DNA from: an uncultured Bacteroidales bacterium
Lineage (GTDB): Bacteria > Bacteroidota > Bacteroidia > Bacteroidales > FEN-979
Direction: 5' to 3'
Assembly: GCA_903959905.1 (NCBI GenBank)
Contig: CAJBYO010000066.1
Location: forward strand, 1 to 64,000
DNA: 64,000 bases
Within the stretch, counting starts at the first letter, position 1, and each line of letters begins with the position of its first letter. This document shows, in pieces, positions 29,776-38,638 of the stretch. The notes under the pieces were generated by a model that saw only the letters and a program-made list of their open reading frames with translations, was not told the DNA's origin and ran no database searches. Made by a program: the position numbers and the translations under genes.

Positions 29776-30843
29776 ATGTTTGGCTCAACCGTATTGAACG
29801 TTGTGATTGGCCTGGTATTTATCTACCTGCTGTACAGTTTACTGGCGTCAATCCTGCAGGAATTCATTTCAACCTGGTTTGGATTACGTGCGTCCGTACT
29901 GCGTAAGGGAATTTCAAGGATGCTCGATGATCAAGCAAATGCGAATGGTGTTTCTACTGCATTTTACGAGCATCCGCTTATTAAATTCCTGGGCGAAAAT
30001 AAGTTACACAAAGAACCAGCCTACCTTACAGCGCAGAATTTTTCCAAGGTGCTTATTGATCTTTTACGTGGTGCAAATGTCCAGCCCGGCCAGAATTTCG
30101 CCACAATGATTCAGCAGTCACTCAACACAAATCAAACGCAATGGGGCCCGGCTGTAATTGACCCGCAAACACTCAGTTACCTTCGCTCCCTCTGGGCTGA
30201 TGCGCAGGGAGATGTTGACAAGTTCCGCAGTTCCCTGGAACAATGGTATGACGACACCATGGAACGGGTGAGCGGGTGGTACAAACGAAAAATACAGATG
30301 ATCCTGCTTGGCATCGGCATGGCACTGGCCATTGCCTTTAATGTTGACAGCATCCAGATCGCCGAAAAACTCTCAAAAGACCCTAAACTTGCCGCGCAGT
30401 TTGCCAACAATGCCGCCGTATATATTCAAACCCACAAGGAGCTGGCATCACAGCTGAGCGACACAGGAAAAAGCGCAGTGGTTGACAAACAGCACCTCAA
30501 AACACAAATGGATACGATGATGGCCAGGTCAGGCCAGCTTATGGATTCAGCCAACGCCATCGTACAGGGCAGCATCACCGACGCAAACCAGCTCCTGGGC
30601 CTAGGATGGGGATGCAAAGGCAAAAGCAAGCCGCCGAAATACAACATCTGTATCTGCGATAATTTTCACTGGCACAGCATCATCGGGTGGTTCATCACCG
30701 CGCTGGCCATTTCCCTGGGCGCACCTTTCTGGTTTGACCTGCTCAACAAACTTATGAAAGTACGAAGCTCCGTGGCGACTACTTCAACGGATGATAAAAG
30801 TCAGAATGACTCCAAAACCCAGAAAATAAAAACCGTAGGCTGA
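29776..30843 (+). CDS. Three-helix membrane protein of unknown function
   Basis: The 355-residue protein has membrane helices at about residues 5-27, 174-190 and 301-322. The first soluble stretch (30-170) is mixed alpha; the second (195-270) is helical and Gln/Ala-rich, followed by a Gly-rich piece with Cys280, Cys292 and Cys294. The tail is Ser/Thr/Lys-rich. No family is recognised. Its stop codon overlaps the start of the protease gene by one base (TGATG), so the two are translationally coupled and probably work together at the membrane. Confidence 0.6.
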   Translation: MFGSTVLNVVIGLVFIYLLYSLLASILQEFISTWFGLRASVLRKGISRMLDDQANANGVSTAFYEHPLIKFLGENKLHKEPAYLTAQNFSKVLIDLLRGANVQPGQNFATMIQQSLNTNQTQWGPAVIDPQTLSYLRSLWADAQGDVDKFRSSLEQWYDDTMERVSGWYKRKIQMILLGIGMALAIAFNVDSIQIAEKLSKDPKLAAQFANNAAVYIQTHKELASQLSDTGKSAVVDKQHLKTQMDTMMARSGQLMDSANAIVQGSITDANQLLGLGWGCKGKSKPPKYNICICDNFHWHSIIGWFITALAISLGAPFWFDLLNKLMKVRSSVATTSTDDKSQNDSKTQKIKTVG

Positions 30844-31895
30844 TGAAAGTGACCGTTACCAAATACCTCAATGTCCGCGTTGGCAAAGCCAGCGTAAACG
30901 CCCCGAGCTACCAGTACCTCGCCCCGGGAACGATACTTGAGGTTGAAGATAAAACATACAAGGGAGACAAATATGAAGATAAGGATGACTGGTTAAAAGA
31001 TGCGGCCGGGAATTATTATTGGATTGGGGGGGTGGATTATCCTGAACCTGCAAATCAGGTCACCAGTGCAGGGCCCGAAAAATGGTGGTTGACAAACTTC
31101 GGAATCAAGGAAATCTGGGCAAGTGGATATACTGGCCTGGGTGTTAAAATTGCCATTCTGGATACCGGTATTTCTTACCCTCACACTGATTTAAGTTTAG
31201 ATAAAACATTATTTACCGATGTTACAAAAAGTGCATCAGGCATTGACGATAAAATAGGGCATGGAACTCACTGTGCAGGTATTATTAAAGCGTCCAACAA
31301 TGAATTCGGCTCTACGGGAATTGCATACAATTCCACATTATACATTTGTAAAACCACCCATGATCAATATGGAGATAAAGATGAATATATCCTTCAGGGC
31401 ATTAAATGGGCTATTGGTCAAAACGTGGATATTATTTCAATCAGCAAAGGACAGCCAATGGAAGGAGAAGGTATTCATCAGGCGATCATGGATGCCAATG
31501 CTCAGGGCATCCTCATAGTTGCCGCTGCTGGGAATTTAACCCCAGGATTTCCTGACAATCATATCTTCTTTCCTGCCAGATATCCTGAAACTCTTTCTGT
31601 CGGAGGAACTGATGAAAACAACAAACCATTGCATGACGCTATTCTGACAAACGAAACCAATATTTATGCACCCGGAAAGGAGATACCTTCCACTTTTATA
31701 AACAACAGTTACGCATCCTTATCGGGTTCAAGTCAGGCGACACCTTATGTTGCCGCTGCATGCGCACTGCTCCTTGAATTTAAAAGAAATACAGATCCTC
31801 ATTTCCCAGCGAATGAAATTAAAGGTTTGATTTTAAAAAATGCAACAAATGCGAATGTTGGAAAACTAATAAACCTGGCAAATCTTTTTGATTAA
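30843..31895 (+). CDS. SH3-like domain plus S8 subtilisin-like serine protease
   Basis: Residues 1-65 look like a bacterial SH3 domain (LNVRVGKAS, then GTILEVED, then YYWIGGVDY). Residues ~95-345 are a subtilase: Asp107 in ILDTGI, His140 in GHGTHCAG, oxyanion Asn231 in AAAGN, Ser297 in GSSQATP. All four catalytic positions are intact. No signal peptide, propeptide or secretion tail is seen, which is unusual for subtilases. Base composition drops sharply near 31,090, between the two domains, hinting that the protease part was joined to a resident SH3 part. It is coupled to the membrane-protein gene by a TGATG overlap. Confidence 0.82.
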   Translation: MKVTVTKYLNVRVGKASVNAPSYQYLAPGTILEVEDKTYKGDKYEDKDDWLKDAAGNYYWIGGVDYPEPANQVTSAGPEKWWLTNFGIKEIWASGYTGLGVKIAILDTGISYPHTDLSLDKTLFTDVTKSASGIDDKIGHGTHCAGIIKASNNEFGSTGIAYNSTLYICKTTHDQYGDKDEYILQGIKWAIGQNVDIISISKGQPMEGEGIHQAIMDANAQGILIVAAAGNLTPGFPDNHIFFPARYPETLSVGGTDENNKPLHDAILTNETNIYAPGKEIPSTFINNSYASLSGSSQATPYVAAACALLLEFKRNTDPHFPANEIKGLILKNATNANVGKLINLANLFD

Positions 31896-31905
31896 AAACT
31901 TTCCC

Positions 31906-34149
31906 ATGAAAAAACTCTTTTTAATTATCACACTTTTTATGGCATCCTCAGTGACGCTGTTCTCTCAAACAGTTTATCTGGATGCTATTGAATTGAATAA
32001 GCTTGGCTACAAGGATACAGATGGTAAAATATCTTTTAAACTGGATGACACTGTTGCAATCAGTAAAATTTTGAAAAAATACTGCAGTGATGCCCGATAT
32101 TACAATAGTTTGATATTTGCCTTTTATTCTAATCCATTTATTAAACTCCCTGCACTTACAATTCAGAGCCCTCAGGATCCTCACAGTCTGTCAGGGTTCA
32201 AAGGAGGATTTGAAGCAATTTCATCTATCGGCGGCCTCAATGTCACCAACATCGCCGATGGATTTGCAAGGTTCTTAGTAAAAAGAACGAAAGAAGAACT
32301 CAATGTAGCTTTCTTTACGAAATTCAAAGAAGCTATTTCCGATTCAACCTACAGGGATTTGCAAACAGTTTTTCCACAAACATACCGGGCACTATTGGTC
32401 ATTGGTGACGGGATATACAATTACGAAGCCTATCTTCAGACCCTGAGGGAATCATTTGAAAATGATTTGAGTAATTTAATGACAAATCTGCCAACAGTCA
32501 TTGACAATCATGAACCATTCTTTAAAAAATACCCACAACTGGCTGCATCCTTATTAAGCAGTTGTTATATCGCTGGTCAGTTGGCTGACAATACTCACCC
32601 TGGCAAAATTATCGCAGATTATCCGGCAGATTACCTGAATGATCTTAATCTTAACTGGAAAGGGTCAATCCAAACCATTCAGCTTATTTCTGAATCACTT
32701 CGGACCTCTTCAGGAAACGACTCTGTTTACTGGGTTTCCGGAAGTAAAATTAAAGACCTGGTTAAAGATCCTGTTGCATTCAGAATTTATCTTGGATTAC
32801 TATATCAGGTTGCGATAATCAAATACGATAGCATAAAATTCCAGAAAACCAATTTATGCCTGGTTCTTAAATCGGTTGCTGAAAAGTATGATTCAGTATT
32901 TATCCCCTACCGCGATTACATTGTAAAATTTGCCGGCAAAACTGATAAGCTAACTTCATTGATCAAAAATCACAAGAAACCATCCAGCGACTCAATGGCC
33001 GTTGAACAATATTACCAATACTTTAAGTCATCCATAAACCTCCTTGAATTTGCAACTGAAGCCGGGAAATTGCCATACGTAAAGCTTGAACATTTAAAAG
33101 ACACCTTAAGCTTATATTTTGATGTCGCCTACACAACCGGAGATCTTGTTTTGGACGTTAACCGCCGCAACTATGCATCTGCTGTAACAAATGCCGTACA
33201 CATTTACGATTTGATATATGCGAAGTATGGCAAAGCCAGGTTGGAGTATGTTGAGGCTAATTGGGTTACTAAAAGAACGCATAAAAAAGAAGAAAAAATA
33301 TACGCCCAGGCATCACGGGTCCTGGAACAAACAGATAACGTTCAATTTAAAAACAACTTTCTGGAAAGCAAACAATTGATTAAAAGATATAATGAGAATT
33401 TTCATGTAGAGATCACCCCAACCACTTTCAACAATGATGATATTGGAAAATACAAGCAACGGCTTGACCTTGAGATAAAAAAATATCTGAAACTTGATAC
33501 GATTTTCAATAATCAAAAATCAATGAAGGAAGAGAGTTCACAATCCCAGGAAAGCCTCAAATACCTCTTCAAATACGGCACCTTCATGGCAACCATCGTT
33601 CAGGCAAAATCTTCCGATGACGTTGAAAAAGCTATTGAAGCCTCTGCTCTCCCCTCCGGAAGTTCGCGGATTAAAAGGGAAACACCACTGAATGTATCCT
33701 TAAACGCATATACCGGATTATTTGTAGCTCATGAAAAAATCGTTGGCATGACAGATAAACATCTTGTTAACAACTATGGAGTTGCTGCCCCAATTGGTGT
33801 AGCGATAAGTACAAGTTGTCACCATTGGTCCTATACTGCCTTTCTTTCATTGGTGGATATTGGTGCCGTTGCCTCTTTCAGGTTTCAGAATACTGATTCG
33901 GTGTCACAGATACCAACAATCAAATTACAAGATATCGTCTCACCGGGAATCTTCTTTTCTCTCGGGTTTCCGAAATGTCCGTTATCCTTCAATGTAGGCG
34001 CACAAATGGGGCCAAACCTGCGGAATGTTTATGTAAAACAAGGTGACGAATATGTAAACTCCTATCAGAACAGTGTTTACTGGCGGTTTAGTGCTTCTTT
34101 GGTGGTGGATATTCCGATTTGGAATTTGTATACGACGTCGAAGAAATAA
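31906..34149 (+). CDS. Signal-peptide protein with barrel-like C-terminus, unknown family
   Basis: The ATG at 31906, 10 bp after the protease stop, opens a 747-residue protein with a signal peptide (ending TLFSQ). Most of the protein is helical and charged, without recognised domains. The last ~150 residues change character: short amphipathic strands (LNAYTGLFVA, AAPIGVAIS, YTAFLSLVDIGAVASF, ISPGIFFSLGF-like, VYWRFSASLVVDI) resemble an outer-membrane beta-barrel. It may therefore be an outer-membrane protein with a large periplasmic domain. DNA here is clearly more A+T-rich than the genes at 29-31 kb, suggesting a separate origin. Confidence 0.6.
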   Translation: MKKLFLIITLFMASSVTLFSQTVYLDAIELNKLGYKDTDGKISFKLDDTVAISKILKKYCSDARYYNSLIFAFYSNPFIKLPALTIQSPQDPHSLSGFKGGFEAISSIGGLNVTNIADGFARFLVKRTKEELNVAFFTKFKEAISDSTYRDLQTVFPQTYRALLVIGDGIYNYEAYLQTLRESFENDLSNLMTNLPTVIDNHEPFFKKYPQLAASLLSSCYIAGQLADNTHPGKIIADYPADYLNDLNLNWKGSIQTIQLISESLRTSSGNDSVYWVSGSKIKDLVKDPVAFRIYLGLLYQVAIIKYDSIKFQKTNLCLVLKSVAEKYDSVFIPYRDYIVKFAGKTDKLTSLIKNHKKPSSDSMAVEQYYQYFKSSINLLEFATEAGKLPYVKLEHLKDTLSLYFDVAYTTGDLVLDVNRRNYASAVTNAVHIYDLIYAKYGKARLEYVEANWVTKRTHKKEEKIYAQASRVLEQTDNVQFKNNFLESKQLIKRYNENFHVEITPTTFNNDDIGKYKQRLDLEIKKYLKLDTIFNNQKSMKEESSQSQESLKYLFKYGTFMATIVQAKSSDDVEKAIEASALPSGSSRIKRETPLNVSLNAYTGLFVAHEKIVGMTDKHLVNNYGVAAPIGVAISTSCHHWSYTAFLSLVDIGAVASFRFQNTDSVSQIPTIKLQDIVSPGIFFSLGFPKCPLSFNVGAQMGPNLRNVYVKQGDEYVNSYQNSVYWRFSASLVVDIPIWNLYTTSKK

Positions 34150-34184
34150 CAAAATTCAATTTCGCTTGTAAATTGCAAATTTCC

Positions 34185-34199
34185 GGGAATAATATTCCC
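34185..34199. promoter_or_regulatory. Perfect 15-bp palindrome before the TPR gene
   Basis: GGGAATAATATTCCC is symmetrical about its central base and sits 27 bp before the ATG at 34227 and 35 bp after the previous stop. Its position and size suit an operator; no regulator is identified. Confidence 0.35.
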
Positions 34200-34226
34200 A
34201 TGTATATGATATTATAATACAAGATA

Positions 34227-35867
34227 ATGGAACCGCTAAGGAAAATATTAAAAACTGCACAAGTCCTCCACGATGGAAAGGATTACATGGACATTATTAA
34301 TTTACTGAATTCCACCACACTGGAGTTCTATAAAAGCGCTGATTTGTATGCGGAGCTTGCCCGTGCCTGGTATAAATCCGGTGATAATGTCCAGGCCTGG
34401 CAGACTGCGAATACAGCCTTGGCGATAAACCCACGACAGGCTGTCGCACTCAATGTCAAAGGAAACATCGCTTCCGAAAACTATAAAAAGAACGATGCCA
34501 TAAATTTTTATAAAAAGGCCATTGAGTATGATCCGAAATACACCAATGCCTATTGCAATTTAGGCGACATGTTTGCCGAGTTAAAAAATTATGACGCTGC
34601 GATTGAAAATTATAACCATGCCATAAGGATAAACCGGAACCATGCCTATTCTTTAAGCAGCCTTGGCGACATTTACTCCATGATGAAAGACTTTCCGGTG
34701 GCCATCAGATTTTATTTAAAAGCCATTAAAGCCGATTCTGAATTCACTGATGCCGTTTACAACCTGGCCGACACCTATTACTGTCATAAAGACTACGATC
34801 ATTCACTTGAATATTATACAAAGTATGTTGAGCTGACCAAAAATAACCAGGATTACTATTCGTCAGTTGCTGAGGCAAAAATCAATGAAATAAAGAAATT
34901 AAAAAAGAACCCTGACTATGCAGAGGTGAGCGAGCTGGTTGATAAAATCAAAAGTCTTCTGTTTCTTGAAGATGGCAGCATTACTCATTATACAAGTGCC
35001 TCAGTCACAAAAGCCCTCATCCTTGACGGAAGTGCTCTTCGATTGTCAGAAGGTGCATTTCTGAATGACACTTCAGAGGGTGCTGAATTATACAAGTTTT
35101 TATCTCTTCCGCTCACTGAAAAACAGTTAGATAAACCTGTGTCAGAAACATTCGTACCAAAGCCATTCATTGGCAGCTTCGTTCACGATAGCAAACACAA
35201 TGATCTCACTTTATGGCGCATGTATGGCAAGGAGGCAAAAGAAGAAGCAAAAGGATGTTCAATCACCTTTGATATTGATAGCCTGCTGGATAGCTTAAGG
35301 GAGTTGAAAACCCCGGCCCCGAAGTTACAATCATCCTCAAACACCAATACAGATAAAGTGAATTCTGGTTCTGCAGGAACTGCCCTGATAAAGGCAAACG
35401 AAGAATTCAGTGTCTACAGGGTCGCGTATACAACACAAGGGCCCCAAATAAAATTTGTGATCCCGGGAGCAAGTGAAGAGAGTCAGAACACACTGACTGC
35501 CTGCATGAATGACCTTTCAAAAAAAATAGCAAGCATCAGCACGAAACTGACCGGTAAAAAATCAAAAAAGCAAGACTTTGTTGAATTATTAAACCAAATT
35601 GCATATTTATTCAAAAGTGCAGAATATCAGCACGAAAACGAATTGCGTCTTGTCTTAAAAGGCATAGGCTTTGATAAGTTGATAGACCCACAAAGCAATC
35701 CTCCCAGGGTATATATTGAGTTGATATCGGTCAAACCCTTTGTTCAAAAGATCACCTTAGGCCCGAAACTGGAAAAAGCAGAAGAATGGGCCGCTGCCTT
35801 TTACTACACCTTAAATAAAGATGACTATTCACCGGAAATTGTGATTTCTCATTTGCCGTTTAAGTAG
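34227..35867 (+). CDS. TPR protein with DUF2971-like C-terminal domain
   Basis: The 546-residue cytosolic protein has about five TPR repeats in residues 35-210 (for example AYCNLGDMFAELKNYDAAI and AVYNLADTYYCHKDYDHSL). The C-terminal half resembles DUF2971: HYTS at 254-257, LND at 279-281, LTLWRMYG, and near the end a HENELRL segment. DUF2971 proteins are uncharacterised and often found in accessory regions. TPRs suggest protein binding, so this could be a regulator or effector for the other products of the 29-36 kb run. It has no signal peptide. Confidence 0.6.
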   Translation: MEPLRKILKTAQVLHDGKDYMDIINLLNSTTLEFYKSADLYAELARAWYKSGDNVQAWQTANTALAINPRQAVALNVKGNIASENYKKNDAINFYKKAIEYDPKYTNAYCNLGDMFAELKNYDAAIENYNHAIRINRNHAYSLSSLGDIYSMMKDFPVAIRFYLKAIKADSEFTDAVYNLADTYYCHKDYDHSLEYYTKYVELTKNNQDYYSSVAEAKINEIKKLKKNPDYAEVSELVDKIKSLLFLEDGSITHYTSASVTKALILDGSALRLSEGAFLNDTSEGAELYKFLSLPLTEKQLDKPVSETFVPKPFIGSFVHDSKHNDLTLWRMYGKEAKEEAKGCSITFDIDSLLDSLRELKTPAPKLQSSSNTNTDKVNSGSAGTALIKANEEFSVYRVAYTTQGPQIKFVIPGASEESQNTLTACMNDLSKKIASISTKLTGKKSKKQDFVELLNQIAYLFKSAEYQHENELRLVLKGIGFDKLIDPQSNPPRVYIELISVKPFVQKITLGPKLEKAEEWAAAFYYTLNKDDYSPEIVISHLPFK

Positions 35868-36000
35868 AATTCTGATATGTTTTTTACGCTTTTATATCCA
35901 AAACTGATTAACGATATTAACAATATATGTATTGAACAAAAAACAGAAACCTATGACGCTTCGTAATTCAAAAATGTAATTTACTGATTAAAACTTTCAT

Positions 36001-36585
36001 ATTCAGGTCACTACAAAACGAAACATCCTCACAACCTGTTTAACACTGATTCTTGGATTCATGGCCAGCCAGGTTTCTGCCCAGGTTGGAATTAGTACCG
36101 ACTATTCCCAACCTGATAATTCTGCCATGCTGGATGTGAAATCCAGCAATAAGGGATTGCTTGTGCCCCGATTGACCTTGACCCGAATTTCTTCGATCAT
36201 TGCTCCTGCTAACGACTTAATCGTATATTGTACCAGCCATAAAAAATTTTATGCATTTTTAGCCAGCACGAATGCCTGGCAGGAGTTTATGTACGGGCCG
36301 GGATTGATCCTTCCGCCCTCTTTACCCACTGTGACAACCAATACCGTTACAAACATAACGACAAACAATAAAACAAGCGGCGGGAATGTTATTTCTGACG
36401 GGGGAGCACCCGTAACAGCCTATGGTGTTTGCTGGAGAACAGGCGTCAATCCAACCCTATCGGATAACCTTACCACAGATGGCACAGAAACATGAGTATT
36501 CGTGAGTTATTTGGCTGGACTGTATCCAAATTCCCAGTATAATTTAAGGGCATATGCAACAACTGTTAAAGAACCATATCGTATC
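36001..36585 (+). pseudogene. Broken secreted protein gene with KGLLVPRLT and FN3-like domains
   Basis: The frame encodes a signal-type segment (TTCLTLILGFMASQVSAQ), the N-terminal domain shared with the 46-54 kb proteins (SAMLDVKSSNKGLLVPRLT) and a FN3-like module (TSGGNVISDGGAPVTAYGVCW). No ATG precedes the signal segment: an in-frame TAA at 35989-35991 is followed only by ATT/GTC codons. An in-frame TGA at 36493-36495 then interrupts the FN3 module, after which the same frame continues correctly (YLAGLYPNSQYNLRAYATT) to about 36,580. Two lesions make this a pseudogene. Translation from the ATG at 36061 would lack a full signal peptide. Confidence 0.75.
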
Positions 36586-36815
36586 ACTGGTCCTCTCAAC
36601 GGGAAAAATCGTTCCAGTTGGATCGTCCGGCCGATTTTGCAATTTGGACATTGGTCGGGATCGTAGATGAAATAATCACAGTATAAGTCTTTTCTTGGTT
36701 TTCTGATTTTCTTTTTGTTGGAAGGCGAAGTAACCAAGCCCATGCTGACCTGGAGTTCCAGGCAGCCTTGACATAAGTCTGGCCTTGAAAATGTTTTAGG
36801 TGGACACCTGCGCAT
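36507..36815 (-). CDS. Hypothetical small Cys-rich protein or mobile-element remnant
   Basis: A minus-strand frame of 102 codons encodes two CxxC knuckles (CQGC and CPNC) and a basic stretch (KKKIRKPRK), as in small zinc-ribbon proteins or ends of transposases. It overlaps the tail of the broken FN3 gene, so it may have truncated that gene, or the frame may be fortuitous. I recognise no family. Low confidence. Confidence 0.25.
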   Translation of the reverse strand: MRRCPPKTFSRPDLCQGCLELQVSMGLVTSPSNKKKIRKPRKDLYCDYFIYDPDQCPNCKIGRTIQLERFFPLRGPVIRYGSLTVVAYALKLYWEFGYSPAK

Positions 36816-37062
36816 TTTCGCTTATATACGCGATTTTAAACCAAACCACACGCTATTTTATCAAGGCTTATGATGCCATAATGAGCCCTATTTGGAGGCC
36901 TATAATCTTTTACACTCATTTTCAATCTGATAGGCATCAAATCGCATTGGGGCCTCATTTACTTGAAGTTGGTATGCATTTTGATATGGACATCATCTAA
37001 CCTGGTATTTTCAATACCGAACACATGAATACTGAAATTAATTTGATATAACCTTTACAATT
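36816..37062. other. Intergenic stretch without recognised features
   Basis: A+T-rich sequence between a doubtful minus-strand frame and the FISUMP-like gene. I see no coding frame, clear promoter box or repeat here. Confidence 0.5.
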
Positions 37063-38196
37063 ATGGACAAACCTAAATCAATCACCAAGTTATTGTTTTT
37101 CATTTTTTTCTTTCTCTTGTTTATCATCAACCAGGCCGGTGCCCAGGCACCCACGGTGGCGAGTCTGACCGTCACCGGAACAAACGTCAAATGGTACTCC
37201 ACCCCAACCGGGGGCACTGCCCTGGCTACATCAGCGGTACTGGTTGACGGACAGCATTATTATGCCACCCAGACTATCAACGGACGCGAAAGCACGTTGC
37301 GAACAGATGTGGTTGCCAACCTCACCACACCCTCTGTTCCCACAGCGGGCACCCATACACCCTCCAAAACACAGGTTGTGTGGAACTGGGCCACTTCCGC
37401 CAACGCAACAGGCTACCGATGGAACACCACCAATAATTACGCAACCAGTACCGATATGGGTGCACTCACCACCAAAACTGAAACCGCACTGACCTGCGAG
37501 ACTGCCTACACCCGTTATGTATGGGCATACAACAGCTGTCTGCATTCCGCTGCGCTGACCATCACCCAAACAACATCAACATGCTGGAGCTGCGGCGATC
37601 CGATGACGAAAAACCATCTGGCTTCGGGGAATGTAGCTCCGGTTGACAAGACAGTAACCTATGGAACGGCTACCGGCATTGCAGGGGAAGCCTCCAAATG
37701 CTGGATTACCCGAAACCTCGGAGCCAGTCAGCAAGCTGCTACGGTGGATGATGCTACGGAAGCATCCGCTGGCTGGTACTGGCAGTTTAATCGAAAGCAG
37801 GGATATAAGCACGACGGAACGACTATGACCCCTTCTGGCTGGGATGGCACCGACGACCCTGGAACCACCCCATGGGAAGCTGCCCTGGATCCCTGTGCAC
37901 TTGAACTGGGAGGAACCTGGCGATTGCCAACCATCACAGAGTGGGCCAATATTGATGCAGGAGGGAGTTGGGCGAATTGGACAGCTCCGTTTAATTCCGA
38001 TCTCAAACTGCATGCCGGAGGGGGGATCAGTTCAGGTTCTCTGATAAATATTGGATCCTCTGGTTATTTCTGGAGTTCTAATCAGCCAGGCGGAGCATAT
38101 AACAACGGTTCCGGTTATTTTACAGGCTCCACCGCCGCGTATTGGGGCAACACCCTTAAAAGGTTTGGAATGACAGTGCGGTGTATCAGTAACTAG
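37063..38196 (+). CDS. Secreted FISUMP-like (C-type-lectin-fold) protein
   Basis: The 377-residue protein has a signal peptide (ending NQAGAQA), an Ig-like region (GTNVKWYSTPTGG), an FN3-like region (TQVVWNWATSANATGYRWNT) and a C-terminal domain with CWITRNLGA, GTWRLPTITEWANI, GYFWSSNQ and VRCISN. That is the Fibrobacter succinogenes major paralog/DUF1566-type fold, related to C-type lectins and formylglycine-generating enzymes and used for binding. The C-terminal domain is closely similar to those encoded at 50409 and 51588 (shared GWYWQFNRKQGYKHDGTT), although here the N-terminal domain differs. No T9SS tail. Confidence 0.75.
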   Translation: MDKPKSITKLLFFIFFFLLFIINQAGAQAPTVASLTVTGTNVKWYSTPTGGTALATSAVLVDGQHYYATQTINGRESTLRTDVVANLTTPSVPTAGTHTPSKTQVVWNWATSANATGYRWNTTNNYATSTDMGALTTKTETALTCETAYTRYVWAYNSCLHSAALTITQTTSTCWSCGDPMTKNHLASGNVAPVDKTVTYGTATGIAGEASKCWITRNLGASQQAATVDDATEASAGWYWQFNRKQGYKHDGTTMTPSGWDGTDDPGTTPWEAALDPCALELGGTWRLPTITEWANIDAGGSWANWTAPFNSDLKLHAGGGISSGSLINIGSSGYFWSSNQPGGAYNNGSGYFTGSTAAYWGNTLKRFGMTVRCISN

Positions 38197-38404
38197 CTGA
38201 TAGACGGGTAAACTGTGCAGACTTTTAAAGGGCAAGAGGAACATTGGTAATGTTTATTCCTTATTGCCTTACGTTGTAACAAGTGTATACTGATCATCTG
38301 TTGATCATGTTCTAACGTCTTTCCGATCTAAAAACACACATTACAATTAGGACATTACCAGTAACCTTTTCACTGACGATTTATAGTTGGTGCATTTGTC
38401 AGCA

Positions 38405-38447
38405 CAAAAAAATCAGCCATTCACAAAACCTCTTGTAAATGGCTGAT
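38405..38447 (-). terminator. Rho-independent terminator after tRNA-Val
   Basis: On the minus strand a 13-bp stem (38435-38447 with 38412-38424, one mismatch) with a 10-nt loop is followed by a run of T. It sits 8 nt after the tRNA 3' end. Confidence 0.75.
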
Positions 38448-38454
38448 CCTGAAG

Positions 38455-38529
38455 TGGGACGTGAGGGATTCGAACCCACGACCTCATGCGTGTGAAGCAT
38501 GCGCTCTGAACCGACTGAGCTAACGTCCC
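38455..38529 (-). tRNA. tRNA-Val (anticodon CAC)
   Basis: The minus strand folds as a 75-nt cloverleaf: acceptor GGGACGT/ACGTCCC, D-stem GCTC/GAGC, anticodon stem CATGC/GCATG with loop TTCACAC, giving anticodon CAC (Val, GTG codons), variable loop of 5 nt, and T-arm with loop TTCGAAT. One T-stem pair is a T-T mismatch (GTGGG against CCCTC). CCA is not encoded. A TACCTTTG promoter box lies at 38539-38546. Confidence 0.88.
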
Positions 38530-38538
38530 GGTAGGAGG

Positions 38539-38546
38539 CAAAGGTA
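38539..38546 (-). promoter_or_regulatory. -7 box for tRNA-Val
   Basis: The minus strand reads TACCTTTG, about 9 nt before the mature tRNA 5' end, as expected for a tRNA promoter. A TTG lies 22 nt further upstream. Confidence 0.5.
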
Positions 38547-38565
38547 TGGAAATAAATGTGAAGTA

Positions 38566-38638
38566 ATGCAAACAATGTAAGCAATGTAAGCAATGCAGGT
38601 TTGTTACCCTGTTACGCGTCACGTGTCACGCGTCACTT
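38566..38638. repeat. AATGTAAGC and TCACGCG word repeats
   Basis: Two short tandem word repeats follow each other: AATGTAAGC copies at about 38566-38600, then alternating GTCACGCG/GTCACGTG words at about 38613-38637 running up to the stop codon of the TPR gene. Confidence 0.6.
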
